This document shows, in pieces, positions 44,650 through 55,340 of a stretch of 63,352 nucleotides of DNA; position 1 is the stretch's first letter; the number at the start of each line of letters is the position of its first letter. Location of the stretch: assembly GCA_018384365.1 (NCBI GenBank), contig JAHAYX010000055.1:1-63352 (forward strand). The letters run 5' to 3'. The notes below the pieces were generated by a model that was given only the letters and a program-made list of their open reading frames with translations, was not told the origin of the DNA and searched no databases. A program made the translations under genes and the position numbers. Source of the DNA: Clostridiaceae bacterium. Lineage in GTDB: Bacteria > Bacillota > Clostridia > Oscillospirales > QAMX01.

Positions 44650-45141
44650 GTGAATCTACCGGATTTTTTTGCAACGGATGTCGGCAAGACCATCATTACT
44701 TTCCTGATCTCTATGGTTCCGATTTTTGAGTGCCGCGCCGCCATTCCGACGGGCGTTGCCTGCGGCCTTCCGACGGCTCTCGTCTTTTTCGTTTCGGCTC
44801 TCGGCAATTTCCTGCCGGTACCGTTTATCATTCTGTTTATCCGCAAGGTGTTCGACTGGCTGCGCAGAAAAAGCGTGCATCTTGAGAAGTTTGTGACAAG
44901 GCTGGAAAACCGTGCGGCCGGAAAAGCGGAAAAAATCCGTAATTACAGCGCCATTGGTCTGATTTTGTTTGTCGGCATCCCGCTGCCGGGCACCGGAGCG
45001 TGGACCGGATCGCTGATTGCAGCCATGCTTGGTATCAAAATGCGTCATGCCATTCCCGCAATTATCGCAGGAATCCTGCTCGCGTGCGTTCTCGTCACAT
45101 TTCTTTCCCTTGGTGCAAAGGCTGCCATTCAGCTTTTCTGA
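44650..45141 (+). CDS. small multidrug-export-like membrane protein (COG2426)
   Basis: This 163-residue protein starts at GTG after GAGGTG. It has four helices with the family stretches SMVPIFECRAAIPTGVACG and GIPLPGTGAWTGSLIAAMLG. The family is annotated as a putative small multidrug exporter, but its true substrate is unproven. It lies 37 bp before the SpoVB-like gene on the same strand. Confidence 0.85.
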   Translation: MNLPDFFATDVGKTIITFLISMVPIFECRAAIPTGVACGLPTALVFFVSALGNFLPVPFIILFIRKVFDWLRRKSVHLEKFVTRLENRAAGKAEKIRNYSAIGLILFVGIPLPGTGAWTGSLIAAMLGIKMRHAIPAIIAGILLACVLVTFLSLGAKAAIQLF

Positions 45142-45178
45142 CCATTGAATGCCAACAGAAGAAAGGAAAGCGTTTGCA

Positions 45179-46849
45179 ATGTCTCGTCATACGGAACGTC
45201 CACAGACCTTTATGTCAAGGGTGCTGTTTATCCTGATGTCCCAGGTTGTCATCAAGCTGCTGGGGCTGGTATACCGCCTTGTCATCACGAATGTCGAAGG
45301 CTTCGGCAATATCGGCAACGGTTATTACAGCGCGGGCTATCAGATTTACACGCTTTTGCTCGCCCTGTCCTCCGTTGGCATCCCGAACGCCATCTCCAAA
45401 ATGGTCTCCGAACGACTGGCAGTCGGCAAATACCGTCAGGCAAAGCGGATTTTCCATACCGCGCTCATCCTGTTTGCGGGAATCGGCGCCTTTTTCTCGC
45501 TACTCATGTATTTTGGTGCGGATTTCATTGCTCTCAGCATGATCAAGCTGGATGGCGTCCAGTATACCCTGCAGGCGCTGGCTCCATCGGTTTTCTTTGT
45601 CTGTATCTCCTCTGTCATACGCGGCTATTTCCTGGGCCATCAGGATGTTCGCGTCTCCGGAACATCCCAGGTAATTGAGCAAATCTTCAAAACCACCCTG
45701 ACGATTGTTTTCGTTCTGATGCTGGTTTCCGAATCGGCTGAAATTATGGCGGCGGCCGCAAACTTCGCCACAACGGTTGCAATCGTCGTCAGTTTCCTGT
45801 ATCTCCTGATCTATTATCGCTGTCACCGCGCAAAGCTTAATAAAATTCCGGAAGGCGCACCGCCGGAAGCGCCGGACGATGAAAAACACGGCTTTTTCCG
45901 CGTTGCGCGCAGCATTCTCTGGATCTCCATTCCGATTTCTATGTCTTCCACGATCGCGGCGTTTGCCCGTGTGATCGATACGGCGACGATCACGCGCGGT
46001 ATTACTGCGGCATTTGCCGATGGGATTCCCGGCGTGCCGGGTGTTCCGACCGCAGAAATGCTCAACGAAGAGGTGGCGCGCCTTTCCGGCATGCTTTCCA
46101 AGAGCGACATCATCACCAATCTGCCGCTGGCGCTGAATATCGCATTTGCGACGGTTCTTGTCCCGGCCATTGCTTCTGCACTGGCGAAGGGCCAACGGGA
46201 GGAGGCCTCCGACAAAGTCAGCTATTCGCTGCTTGTCTCGACGCTTTTGATTCTTCCCTGCGCAACCGGTCTGATTACGCTTGCGCAGCCGATCTTCGAT
46301 CTGATTTATCCTGCCACCAATGACGGCGCAGATCTTCTGCAATTAGCCGCCGTAGCGTTGATTTTCACGGCGCTGGATCAAACAATCTGTGGTGCGCTGC
46401 AGGGGATAGGCCGGGTATTTGCACCGGCTGCCGGTCTGTTATGCGGTGCCGCCGTCAAAGTTGTACTGAATATGATCCTTATCCGCATCCCTTCGGTGAA
46501 TATCTACGGCGCGGCATATAGTTCCATCGTCTGCCACCTGGTTGCTTTCACTGTCTGTTTTTATCTCCTGCATCGCGCGATACCGCTGCAGGTTCGCTTC
46601 GGAAAGTTTGTTGCAAAACCGGTACTTGCCAATCTCATCATGGGCGCGTTCTCCATCGGCGCGTATCGGCTTCTGCATTTGTTCACTTCCTCCAATGCGA
46701 TTGCAACATTGGGTTCGATTGCGCTGTCTGTCGTCTGTTACGCGGTGACGGTTGCTGTCATGCGGATTCTGGACCGCGATGAAATTCTTCAGTTACCGGG
46801 CGGCGATAAACTTTTTGCCCTGCTGCGCCGCGTCAAACTCTATCACTAA
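45179..46849 (+). CDS. polysaccharide/lipid flippase, SpoVB-like (MOP superfamily)
   Basis: This 556-residue protein has about 14 helices. It opens with MSQVVIKLLGLVYRLVITNVEGFG and matches the SpoVB/MurJ-type branch that flips lipid-linked cell-wall precursors or glycans. ATG 45179 follows AAAGGA; an upstream ATG (45149) would add ten polar residues. A SpoVB role in spore cortex is possible, but clostridial genomes carry several such paralogues. A hairpin ends the unit. Confidence 0.88.
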   Translation: MSRHTERPQTFMSRVLFILMSQVVIKLLGLVYRLVITNVEGFGNIGNGYYSAGYQIYTLLLALSSVGIPNAISKMVSERLAVGKYRQAKRIFHTALILFAGIGAFFSLLMYFGADFIALSMIKLDGVQYTLQALAPSVFFVCISSVIRGYFLGHQDVRVSGTSQVIEQIFKTTLTIVFVLMLVSESAEIMAAAANFATTVAIVVSFLYLLIYYRCHRAKLNKIPEGAPPEAPDDEKHGFFRVARSILWISIPISMSSTIAAFARVIDTATITRGITAAFADGIPGVPGVPTAEMLNEEVARLSGMLSKSDIITNLPLALNIAFATVLVPAIASALAKGQREEASDKVSYSLLVSTLLILPCATGLITLAQPIFDLIYPATNDGADLLQLAAVALIFTALDQTICGALQGIGRVFAPAAGLLCGAAVKVVLNMILIRIPSVNIYGAAYSSIVCHLVAFTVCFYLLHRAIPLQVRFGKFVAKPVLANLIMGAFSIGAYRLLHLFTSSNAIATLGSIALSVVCYAVTVAVMRILDRDEILQLPGGDKLFALLRRVKLYH

Positions 46850-46853
46850 ACAC

Positions 46854-46900
46854 AAAATCCCCCTGCCCGGAGCAATTCAACTCCGTACAGAGGGGTTTTA
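46854..46900. terminator. terminator between convergent genes
   Basis: AAAATCCCCCTG with CAGAGGGGTTTT, plus inner CGGAG/CTCCG, forms an imperfect long stem with A and T runs at its ends. Confidence 0.8.
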
Positions 46901-46904
46901 CGTT

Positions 46905-47573
46905 TTATGAACGTCGCGCCGGTCCGCAGTTTGTTCTTTCCAGCAGGTCTTCAAAGCTGTCAAGAAAGCGGTCCGCAAGTTCTTTGATCTCTGCCTGTCT
47001 GGCGGCACTGTGTGGGTCTGCCACAGCTATGGCATACATTCCGGCTTCCTTTGCGGAACGTATGCCCGTATAAACGTCCTCGAATACCACACATTCCTCC
47101 GGGCAAACATTCAGTTCAGCCGCACAATGCAAATAAAACGCGGCGCTGCCCTTGTAAAGTCCGGGCCTCGCATGTACGCAAACGTCAAAAAGATCCAATA
47201 CACCGCAGCGGCGCAGAGCCGGGATGTAATATGCGGGGTCGGAGGCTGTTGCAAGCGCCAGCCGGACGCCTTGCGCCGAGAACTTCCGCAAAATCTGCGC
47301 CGCACCTGGTTTGAGGGGAATCGTTTCCGCATAGGCGTGCAGCGCCATTTCATGCCACTCTGCAATAATGGCTTCTGTGGTATCCGAAAGCGAAAAGCGC
47401 GCCTTGGTGTATTCCGCGCCCTGCTGCAGATTCATGCTGGAAACAGCCTCGAAGTAATCTGCGGGAACTGCAAATCTGCGCCGCCCCAAAAAAATCTCGT
47501 CAATTTGCCGCCAAATCCCTGTGGAATCCAGCAATGTGCCATCCAAATCAAAAATCGCAGCCCTGATGGCCAT
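46905..47573 (-). CDS. HAD-superfamily phosphatase/phosphoglucomutase-like
   Basis: This 222-residue protein has the HAD nucleophile motif DLDGTLLDS, the cap region, the ATAS threonine/serine motif (LALATASDP) and the acidic VFEDVYTGIRSAKEAGM motif. It resembles beta-phosphoglucomutase-type and sugar-phosphate phosphatases. The substrate is unknown. The ATG at 47573 follows GGAGAGA. It is a single gene. Confidence 0.9.
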   Translation of the reverse strand: MAIRAAIFDLDGTLLDSTGIWRQIDEIFLGRRRFAVPADYFEAVSSMNLQQGAEYTKARFSLSDTTEAIIAEWHEMALHAYAETIPLKPGAAQILRKFSAQGVRLALATASDPAYYIPALRRCGVLDLFDVCVHARPGLYKGSAAFYLHCAAELNVCPEECVVFEDVYTGIRSAKEAGMYAIAVADPHSAARQAEIKELADRFLDSFEDLLERTNCGPARRS

Positions 47574-47690
47574 AACAATCTCTCCTGAAAGTATTCGTCT
47601 TTCTGCTTAGGGTTATAAAACTGCTTTTATCTTACCACATGGCCTCAAAAGTGTCAATTCCGCTTGAAAAGGGGAGAAAAGCGGCCGCTA

Positions 47691-47751
47691 TTGATTTTTT
47701 TGACAGCACATGCTATAATTTAGTCATCAGATTATGTCATTTTGAAATGAC
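47691..47751 (+). promoter_or_regulatory. promoter and palindrome ahead of the aldo/keto reductase
   Basis: TTGATT (47691-47696) and TATAAT (47714-47719) are 17 bp apart. GTCATTT-TG-AAATGAC (47736-47751) is a perfect palindrome just after the expected start of transcription, a candidate operator. Confidence 0.65.
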
Positions 47752-47772
47752 TTATGAATCAGGAGGAAAATG

Positions 47773-48876
47773 ATGGCTGAAGTAAAAAAACTGGGATTTG
47801 GCCTTATGCGCCTTCCCAAGCAGGGCGACTGGTATGACGTTGATCAGATCAAAAAAATGGTAGACTACTTCATGGGCAAAGGGTTTACCTTCTTTGATAC
47901 CGCTTATGTGTATGACGGCGGAAAATCCGAAATGGTTGCTAAGGAAGTCCTGGTTGACCGCTATCCGCGCGAAAGCTTCCAGATTGCTTCCAAGCTCCCA
48001 ATCTGGGTCTGTAAGGATGCTTCCGATATGCAGAAAGTGCTGGACACTTCGCTGGAGCGTGCCGGTGTTTCCTATTTTGACTACTATCTGCTCCATTCGC
48101 TGACCGGTGGAGAGCGCATCGACCTGCTTGACAAATTCGGCGCATGGGATTTCATTCAGAAAGCAAAAGAGGAGGGCAAAATTCGTAATTGGAGCTTCTC
48201 CTTCCACGATAAAGCCGATGTTCTCGACGAGATCCTGACCAAGCATCCGGGCGCCGCCTATGTCCAGCTGCAGATCAACTATGCTGACTGGGAAGATGAC
48301 GGCGTACAGGCCCGCAAGAACTATGAAGTAGCGAAAAAGCACGGTGTGCCTGTTGTCATCATGGAGCCTGTCAAGGGCGGTTCGCTTGCGGCGCTTACCC
48401 CGAATGTCCAGAAAATCTTCAAGGATGCCGATCCGGACGCTTCCTTTGCTTCCTGGGCAATCCGCTTCTGCGCGTCGCTTGATAACGTATTCACCGTTCT
48501 CAGTGGCATGAGCACCTTTGAACAGCTCAAGGATAACGTGGACTTCATGAGCAATTTGAAGCCTCTTACGGCAGACGAGTACAAGGTGATTGACCGCGCC
48601 GTAGAGGAACTGAAAAAGGCAGATACCATTCCCTGCACGAAGTGCGGTTATTGTGTGGAGGCCTGCCCGTTGGATATTGCCACGCCGTCTATCTTCGCTG
48701 CAATGAACTTTGAGCGCCAGTACGGCCATCTCGATGGGGCAAAGCGCCAGTATGGATTTATCAACGCCGATCGCCGCGCCGACAAGTGCGTAGAATGCGG
48801 CGCCTGCGAGGGCGTTTGCCCGCAGCATATCAAAGTCCGTGACCTCTTAAAGCAGGCTGCGGAGCGTTTGGGCTGA
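47773..48876 (+). CDS. aldo/keto reductase with C-terminal 2[4Fe-4S] ferredoxin domain
   Basis: This 367-residue protein has an N-terminal aldo/keto reductase barrel (GFGLMRLP, FFDTAYVYDGG with the active-site Tyr, ASKLP Lys, YYLLHSL His). A C-terminal domain follows with two cluster motifs, CTKCGYCVEACPLDI and CVECGACEGVCPQHI. Such fusions are typical of anaerobes and couple ferredoxin-type electron transfer to carbonyl reduction. Of two ATGs, 47773 is best spaced from AGGAGG. pepD follows after 44 bp. Confidence 0.93.
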   Translation: MAEVKKLGFGLMRLPKQGDWYDVDQIKKMVDYFMGKGFTFFDTAYVYDGGKSEMVAKEVLVDRYPRESFQIASKLPIWVCKDASDMQKVLDTSLERAGVSYFDYYLLHSLTGGERIDLLDKFGAWDFIQKAKEEGKIRNWSFSFHDKADVLDEILTKHPGAAYVQLQINYADWEDDGVQARKNYEVAKKHGVPVVIMEPVKGGSLAALTPNVQKIFKDADPDASFASWAIRFCASLDNVFTVLSGMSTFEQLKDNVDFMSNLKPLTADEYKVIDRAVEELKKADTIPCTKCGYCVEACPLDIATPSIFAAMNFERQYGHLDGAKRQYGFINADRRADKCVECGACEGVCPQHIKVRDLLKQAAERLG

Positions 48877-48920
48877 AATTTTTAGTACCGTGCATCCAGC
48901 GCGGTATGGGAGGTACAAGT

Positions 48921-50363
48921 ATGTCAGGTAAATTGAGTATGTTTGAGCCGAAAGCGCTTTTTGGGTATTTTGAGGACATCTGTGCAATTCCGCATGGTTC
49001 CGGAAATGAGAAAGCGATCGCGGATTATCTCGTCAATTTTGCGCAAACGCATGGACTGCGTTCCTATCGAGACGATCTGCACAATGTTGTGATATATAAA
49101 CCAGCCACAGCCGGTTATGAGGATCGTCCGACCGTCATTCTCCAGGGCCATTCTGACATGGTCTGCGAAAAAGTGGCGTCTTCTTCTCATGATTTCCTGA
49201 AAGACGGCATTGATATCATCGTGGAAGATGGTTGGATCCGCGCAAACGGCACAACCCTTGGCGCGGATAACGGCACGGCTGTTGCCACGATGCTGGCAAT
49301 TCTTTCGGATGACACCGTGGCCCATCCTGCCTTGGAATGTGTATTCACGGTACAGGAAGAAGTCGGCCTGATCGGCGCCCGGAATCTCGATGTCAACGTA
49401 TTGAGCGGTCGTGTGCTGATCAATCTGGATGGCGGTCCTGATTTCACGGCTGTTGTCAGTTGCGCGGGCGGTTATCATGTGGATCTCCGCCGCCAGTATG
49501 CGACTGAATTGCCGAATGGGCAGGCATTGCGTATTGAAATCGGCGGGCTCCCCGGCGGACATTCCGGCGTGGATATCCAGAGAGAGCACGCAAATGCGAT
49601 CAAGTTGATGGGCCGCATCCTCTATGCTGCGCGTCAGGCGGGCAAAGTCCAGCTTGCAGAGATTACCGGCGGCGGCAAGGATAACGCCATTCCGCGTGAC
49701 TGCGCCTGCACGGTAGTCGTGCCGGAGGGTGACGCAGCTGCCGTTCGCGCTGCAATTTCTGCTTCCGTGGCAGAGATTCTGGATGAAATTCTGGAGACAC
49801 AGCCAGAGGCCTCGATTCAGGTGAAGGAAGCGCCGCTTCCCGCAACAGTCACGGCACTGGCTGACAGCGACGCCATGATCAAGCTTCTCTTCCTGGCGCC
49901 GCACGGCGTTTTGGCAACGGATGTCAAAAACGACGGCTATGTGACTTCCTCCATCAATCTCGGTATTGTCACCTCAGACGGCGCGTTCCGCTTGACTTTC
50001 ATGGCGCGTTCCTGCGTGGATTCCCTTGTTCGCGGCACAAATGAACAGCTCTTCCTGCTGGCGGAACTGCTTGGCTTTGATGTGACCACAGTTGACGGAT
50101 ATCCCGGCTGGAAGTATGCTTCCGTTTCGCCGCTGCGCGAGGCCCTGAAGGCTTGCGCGGCCGAAAAGTATGGCCATGAGCTTGTCATCGAGCGTACGCA
50201 CGGCGGTCTTGAGTGCGGCGTCCTGGCCGGACGTATGCCTGGGCTGGATGCAGCTTCCATCGGTGCACACGCGATGGGTGCGCACACGCCGGAAGAAAAG
50301 CTGGAGGCGAAATCTTTCGCACTCAGTTACCGTTTCCTGAAAGACGTTCTGGCAGCGCTGTAA
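48921..50363 (+). CDS. pepD: aminoacyl-histidine dipeptidase (M20 family)
   Basis: This 480-residue cytoplasmic zinc dipeptidase has the M20 motifs LQGHSDMV, GADNGTAVA and VQEEVGLIGA, and GGLPGGHSGVDI in the lid domain. It splits X-His and other dipeptides. ATG 48921 lies 7 nt after GGGAGG. It is probably co-transcribed with the reductase upstream and ends at a strong hairpin. It may act on peptides brought in by importers such as the one at 52052-56891. Confidence 0.93.
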   Translation: MSGKLSMFEPKALFGYFEDICAIPHGSGNEKAIADYLVNFAQTHGLRSYRDDLHNVVIYKPATAGYEDRPTVILQGHSDMVCEKVASSSHDFLKDGIDIIVEDGWIRANGTTLGADNGTAVATMLAILSDDTVAHPALECVFTVQEEVGLIGARNLDVNVLSGRVLINLDGGPDFTAVVSCAGGYHVDLRRQYATELPNGQALRIEIGGLPGGHSGVDIQREHANAIKLMGRILYAARQAGKVQLAEITGGGKDNAIPRDCACTVVVPEGDAAAVRAAISASVAEILDEILETQPEASIQVKEAPLPATVTALADSDAMIKLLFLAPHGVLATDVKNDGYVTSSINLGIVTSDGAFRLTFMARSCVDSLVRGTNEQLFLLAELLGFDVTTVDGYPGWKYASVSPLREALKACAAEKYGHELVIERTHGGLECGVLAGRMPGLDAASIGAHAMGAHTPEEKLEAKSFALSYRFLKDVLAAL

Positions 50364-50377
50364 TCCCGTTCATAAGC

Positions 50378-50420
50378 AAAGGCCTGTATTCCGGTTTTCG
50401 CCGGATTACAGGCCCTTTTT
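50378..50420 (+). terminator. terminator of pepD
   Basis: AAAGGCCTGTATTCCGG (50378-50394) pairs with CCGGATTACAGGCC (50401-50414), then C and T5. Confidence 0.9.
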
Positions 50421-50461
50421 GTTTCCATTTCATCCTTTTGCAGCCCATTCTTTCAATGCTT

Positions 50462-51913
<1,452 letters not shown>

Positions 51914-51958
51914 GTTCGTCACCTCTTCTGCGCTTGCGTTTCCGCGCCAGATATCCCA

Positions 51959-51981
51959 AACCTGCTCTTCCAAAGCAGGTT
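51959..51981 (-). promoter_or_regulatory. leader hairpin of gnd
   Basis: AACCTGCT (51959-51966) and AGCAGGTT (51974-51981) form an 8-bp stem in the 85-nt untranslated leader. Confidence 0.4.
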
Positions 51982-52004
51982 GGTTGAAAAAAGACTCTGA
52001 GAAC

Positions 52005-52040
52005 AGTATAACCGATTGCGGAAATCTACGCAATCGGTTA
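52005..52040 (-). promoter_or_regulatory. gnd promoter inside a 12-bp perfect palindrome
   Basis: On the minus strand TTGCGT (52028-52033) and TATACT (52005-52010) are 17 bp apart. The perfect inverted repeat TAACCGATTGCG (52009-52020) / CGCAATCGGTTA (52029-52040) covers both. It fits an operator; it might also act as terminator of the peptide importer, but lacks a T run. Confidence 0.65.
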
Positions 52041-52051
52041 TCGTTTGTTGT

Positions 52052-53563
52052 TTATTTGATTTCTCCGGCCAGAGAGGCCAGATGGCGGGTGTAAGGATCC
52101 TGCGGATGCGTGTAGATATCCAAAACCGGACCCTGTTCCACAATCCGGCCCTCCCGCATCACCAAAACGCGGTCGCAGATACGGTAAATCACGCCCAAAT
52201 CATGCGAAATGAAGAGATAAGAGAGCCCCAGTTCCCGTTTCAATTCCAGCATCAGCTCCAGAATCTGCGCTTGGATCGTGACATCCAGTGCAGATACCGG
52301 TTCATCGGCAACGATAAGCGCCGGACGCTGAATCAATGCGGCGGCAATGGCAACGCGCTGCCTCTGTCCGCCGGAAAGCTCGGCCGGTCGGCGCTTCAGA
52401 TGCTCTTCACCGAGGCCAACACGCGAGAGGATACGTCTTGCCGCATCGCGTCGTTCTGCCTTTGAAACGCCGGCAATGCGCAGCGGCTCCTGCAGCAGCC
52501 AATCCACAGTCTTTGCAGGATTCAGGGAAGAGAGCGGATCCTGAAACACCATTTGCGGACGCGCACCAAAACGCTCCACCGTGCCGGTATAGTCCTGCAA
52601 AATTCCGGTGACTACCTTTGCCGTGGTGGATTTTCCGCAGCCGGATTCACCAACCAGACCAAGAATCTCGCCCTGGTGGATACAGAAGGAAACGTCGTGC
52701 AGAGCCTGTATGCGTTTGCGGCCCTGGCGATAATAGGCATCCACGTGTTCAAGCTGTAAAACGGTTTTCTCGTCGGCAGGGGAGAAGTCCGCACGTTTAC
52801 GCACTTCGGCTACCAGAGTGCGGGTGTATGCGTGCGCCGGATGCTCAAAAATATCCCACGTTTTGCCCTGTTCGACAATATCGCCCGCCTGCATCACCGC
52901 AACCCGGTCGCAAAGCATACGGATCACGCCTAAATCATGCGAGATGAACAAAACAGCCATATGCTGTTCCCGGGAAAGACGGCGGATCAACGCAAGAATC
53001 TGCGCCTGCACGCTGACATCCAGCGCCGTAGTCGGCTCATCTGCAATCAACAGGCGCGGATGGGTAACAATTGCCGCAGCCAGCATAACGCGCTGGCACA
53101 TACCGCCGGAAAGCTCGTGGGGATATTTCTCATAGACCTGCTCAGGTTCCGGCAGCTCTACGGCGCGCAGTGCCTCAAGCGCTGCGACTTTTCTCGCGGC
53201 AGCGTCCATATCCGTGTGCAGTTTCAAGGCCTCCTCCACCTGTCTGCCGATTTTCATCAGCGGATCCAGGGAGGAAAGCGGCTCCTGAAAGACCATGGCA
53301 ATATCCTTGCCGCGGATTTTGCGGAATTCGTCGTCGCTGCAGTGCAGCAGATCCCTTTCATCCAGATAAATGCCGCCTTCCGCCTGCACCATCTTACGGT
53401 CCAGCAGACCGGCAACGGCAAGGGCAGCGGTGGTTTTACCGGAGCCGGATTCGCCGACAAGCCCGACAATCTCACCATCGTCAATGGACAGATTCAGATT
53501 ATGAATCACTTCAAATCCCGTGCTGCCCTGAAAGGACAGCTTCAGATCTTTAATTTCAAGCAT
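52052..53563 (-). CDS. oligopeptide ABC transporter, fused double ATPase (DppD-DppF type)
   Basis: This 503-residue protein carries two complete ATPase domains: the first with [20 protein letters not shown] and ADEPTTALD, the second with [21 protein letters not shown] and ADEPVSALD. Most peptide importers encode these as separate genes. The gene overlaps the permease upstream by 8 nt and closes the operon of binding protein, two permeases and ATPase. Confidence 0.94.
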   Translation of the reverse strand: MLEIKDLKLSFQGSTGFEVIHNLNLSIDDGEIVGLVGESGSGKTTAALAVAGLLDRKMVQAEGGIYLDERDLLHCSDDEFRKIRGKDIAMVFQEPLSSLDPLMKIGRQVEEALKLHTDMDAAARKVAALEALRAVELPEPEQVYEKYPHELSGGMCQRVMLAAAIVTHPRLLIADEPTTALDVSVQAQILALIRRLSREQHMAVLFISHDLGVIRMLCDRVAVMQAGDIVEQGKTWDIFEHPAHAYTRTLVAEVRKRADFSPADEKTVLQLEHVDAYYRQGRKRIQALHDVSFCIHQGEILGLVGESGCGKSTTAKVVTGILQDYTGTVERFGARPQMVFQDPLSSLNPAKTVDWLLQEPLRIAGVSKAERRDAARRILSRVGLGEEHLKRRPAELSGGQRQRVAIAAALIQRPALIVADEPVSALDVTIQAQILELMLELKRELGLSYLFISHDLGVIYRICDRVLVMREGRIVEQGPVLDIYTHPQDPYTRHLASLAGEIK

Positions 53564-54362
53564 TGCGTCCCGCCTCCTTGGAAAGGCCCTCGCCGAGCAG
53601 CGTAAAGCCCAAAATCAGCAGGATAATCACACTTCCCGCGGAAATGGCAAACCAGGGCGCCGAAAGCAAATAGGTCTGCGCCTCGGCAAGCATGCGTCCA
53701 AGGCTGGGGTCCGGAGGTTGGACGCCGATGCCGAGATAGCTCATACTGGCTTCCGCCAGCACGGCGTTATTGAAGCCGATTGCAATAGAGGAAAGCAGTA
53801 CACTGCGAATATTCGGAAGAATGTGGACGAATAAAATACGAATCGGATCGGCGCCCATCAGACGCGCATTATCCACATATGCCTGCGTGGCGGCGCGGGC
53901 ATATTCACCGCGCACAATGCGCGCAAAACTGGGGATGAAAAGCAGGCCAAGCGCGAGGACAACATGATATTTTCCGCTGCCCAGCAAACTGACGATGACA
54001 AGCGCCAGTAAAAAGCTGGGGAAAGCCGTGATCATATCGCAGATCCGCATCAGGATATTGTCCAAAGGCCCGCCGTAATAGCCGGTGAAGGCGCCGATCA
54101 GGATGCCGAAGAATGCGCCGGCTGCAACGGTGAGAACCGCTATGGTCAAGGTCGTTCCGGCGCCATCCAGGACGCGGCTGAGGATATCGCGCCCCAGATT
54201 ATCCGTCCCCAGGAGATGCGCAAAAGAAGGTGGGGCAAGTTTTGCCGAACTGTCCATGGCAGCGGTATCATACGGCGTCCAAAAGGCGGCGATGAGTATT
54301 AAAAGAATCATGACGGCGGAAATAATGCCGCCGATTTTTGTATAAGCATGATATCGTTTCAT
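53556..54362 (-). CDS. peptide ABC transporter permease (OppC/DppC-like)
   Basis: This 268-residue membrane protein has six helices, the [24 protein letters not shown]-terminal signature of OppC/DppC proteins and the cytoplasmic EAA-like loop [19 protein letters not shown]. It overlaps its neighbours on both sides by a few nt, which indicates translational coupling. Confidence 0.94.
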   Translation of the reverse strand: MKRYHAYTKIGGIISAVMILLILIAAFWTPYDTAAMDSSAKLAPPSFAHLLGTDNLGRDILSRVLDGAGTTLTIAVLTVAAGAFFGILIGAFTGYYGGPLDNILMRICDMITAFPSFLLALVIVSLLGSGKYHVVLALGLLFIPSFARIVRGEYARAATQAYVDNARLMGADPIRILFVHILPNIRSVLLSSIAIGFNNAVLAEASMSYLGIGVQPPDPSLGRMLAEAQTYLLSAPWFAISAGSVIILLILGFTLLGEGLSKEAGRNA

Positions 54363-55315
54363 TTTGACGCCTCCTGATCGATCCGGATGCGCGGATCAAT
54401 GATACGATACAAAATGTCCGCAAGGAAATTCATCAAAATGACAAGGGCAGCAATCAGCATGACGATTGCGCAGACGACGGGAAAGTCGCGGTTCAGTATG
54501 GAGCTGACGAGCAGGCGGCCCAGGCCGGGAACCGTGAAAACCTGTTCGATAATGATGCTGCCCGCCACGATTTCAGGAATCGTGAGCGCCAAAAAGGTCA
54601 CGACAGGGATCATGGCATTGCGAAGGACGTGCGTATACAGCACGCGGCGGCGCGTACTGCCGCGGCTGAGCGCAGTGCGCACGTAATCGCGGCGGTATTC
54701 CACGCAAATGGAGCTTTTCAGCAGCTTGACTGTCATGGCTATTTTGGGGATCGCGATAGCAATTGCCGGGAAAAGCAGATAGGAAAGACAGGCACCAAAA
54801 TCCTTGGTATAGGAAATATAGTTGCCGGGTGTGAAAAGATGCAGGACCAGTCCCAGCACCAGTGTCATCATAATTCCGAGGAAAAATGGGGGGATCGACA
54901 TGGCGATCTGGTTCAGCATGGAAAAAAACCGGTCCGCCAGACTGTCCTCATGGGCAGAAAGCCAGATGCCAAGCGGGATGGAAATACAGACAACCAGCAG
55001 GAAGGACAGGGCGGAGAGCAGACCGGTAACCGGCAGCTTGTCCGCAAGCAGGGAAGTAACCGGTACGTTATAGGAATATGACGTGCCGAAGTTTCCCGTC
55101 ACAAAGCCGCCCAGCCAGCGGACATAGCGAAGCAGAAACGGCGCATCAAGGCCAAGCTGCGCGCGCAGTGCGGCGGCCATTTCTTCGGTATATTCCGTTC
55201 CGAGCAATTTTGTCACAGGGTCTCCCGGGATGATCTGAAAAGTAAGGAAGGCGAGAAAGGATACAAGCAACAATGTAATAATGAGTGAGATAAATTTTTT
55301 CAGGAAATACCGCAT
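54359..55315 (-). CDS. peptide ABC transporter permease (OppB/DppB-like)
   Basis: This 318-residue permease has six helices, the N-terminal FQIIPGDPVTKLLG motif of the OppB/DppB group and the coupling loop YVRTALSRGSTRRRVLYTHVLRNAMIP. It overlaps the OppC-like gene by 4 nt and follows the binding-protein gene by 25 bp. Confidence 0.94.
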   Translation of the reverse strand: MRYFLKKFISLIITLLLVSFLAFLTFQIIPGDPVTKLLGTEYTEEMAAALRAQLGLDAPFLLRYVRWLGGFVTGNFGTSYSYNVPVTSLLADKLPVTGLLSALSFLLVVCISIPLGIWLSAHEDSLADRFFSMLNQIAMSIPPFFLGIMMTLVLGLVLHLFTPGNYISYTKDFGACLSYLLFPAIAIAIPKIAMTVKLLKSSICVEYRRDYVRTALSRGSTRRRVLYTHVLRNAMIPVVTFLALTIPEIVAGSIIIEQVFTVPGLGRLLVSSILNRDFPVVCAIVMLIAALVILMNFLADILYRIIDPRIRIDQEASK

Positions 55316-55340
55316 TTCCCGCCCTCCTTTCTTAGTTGGT

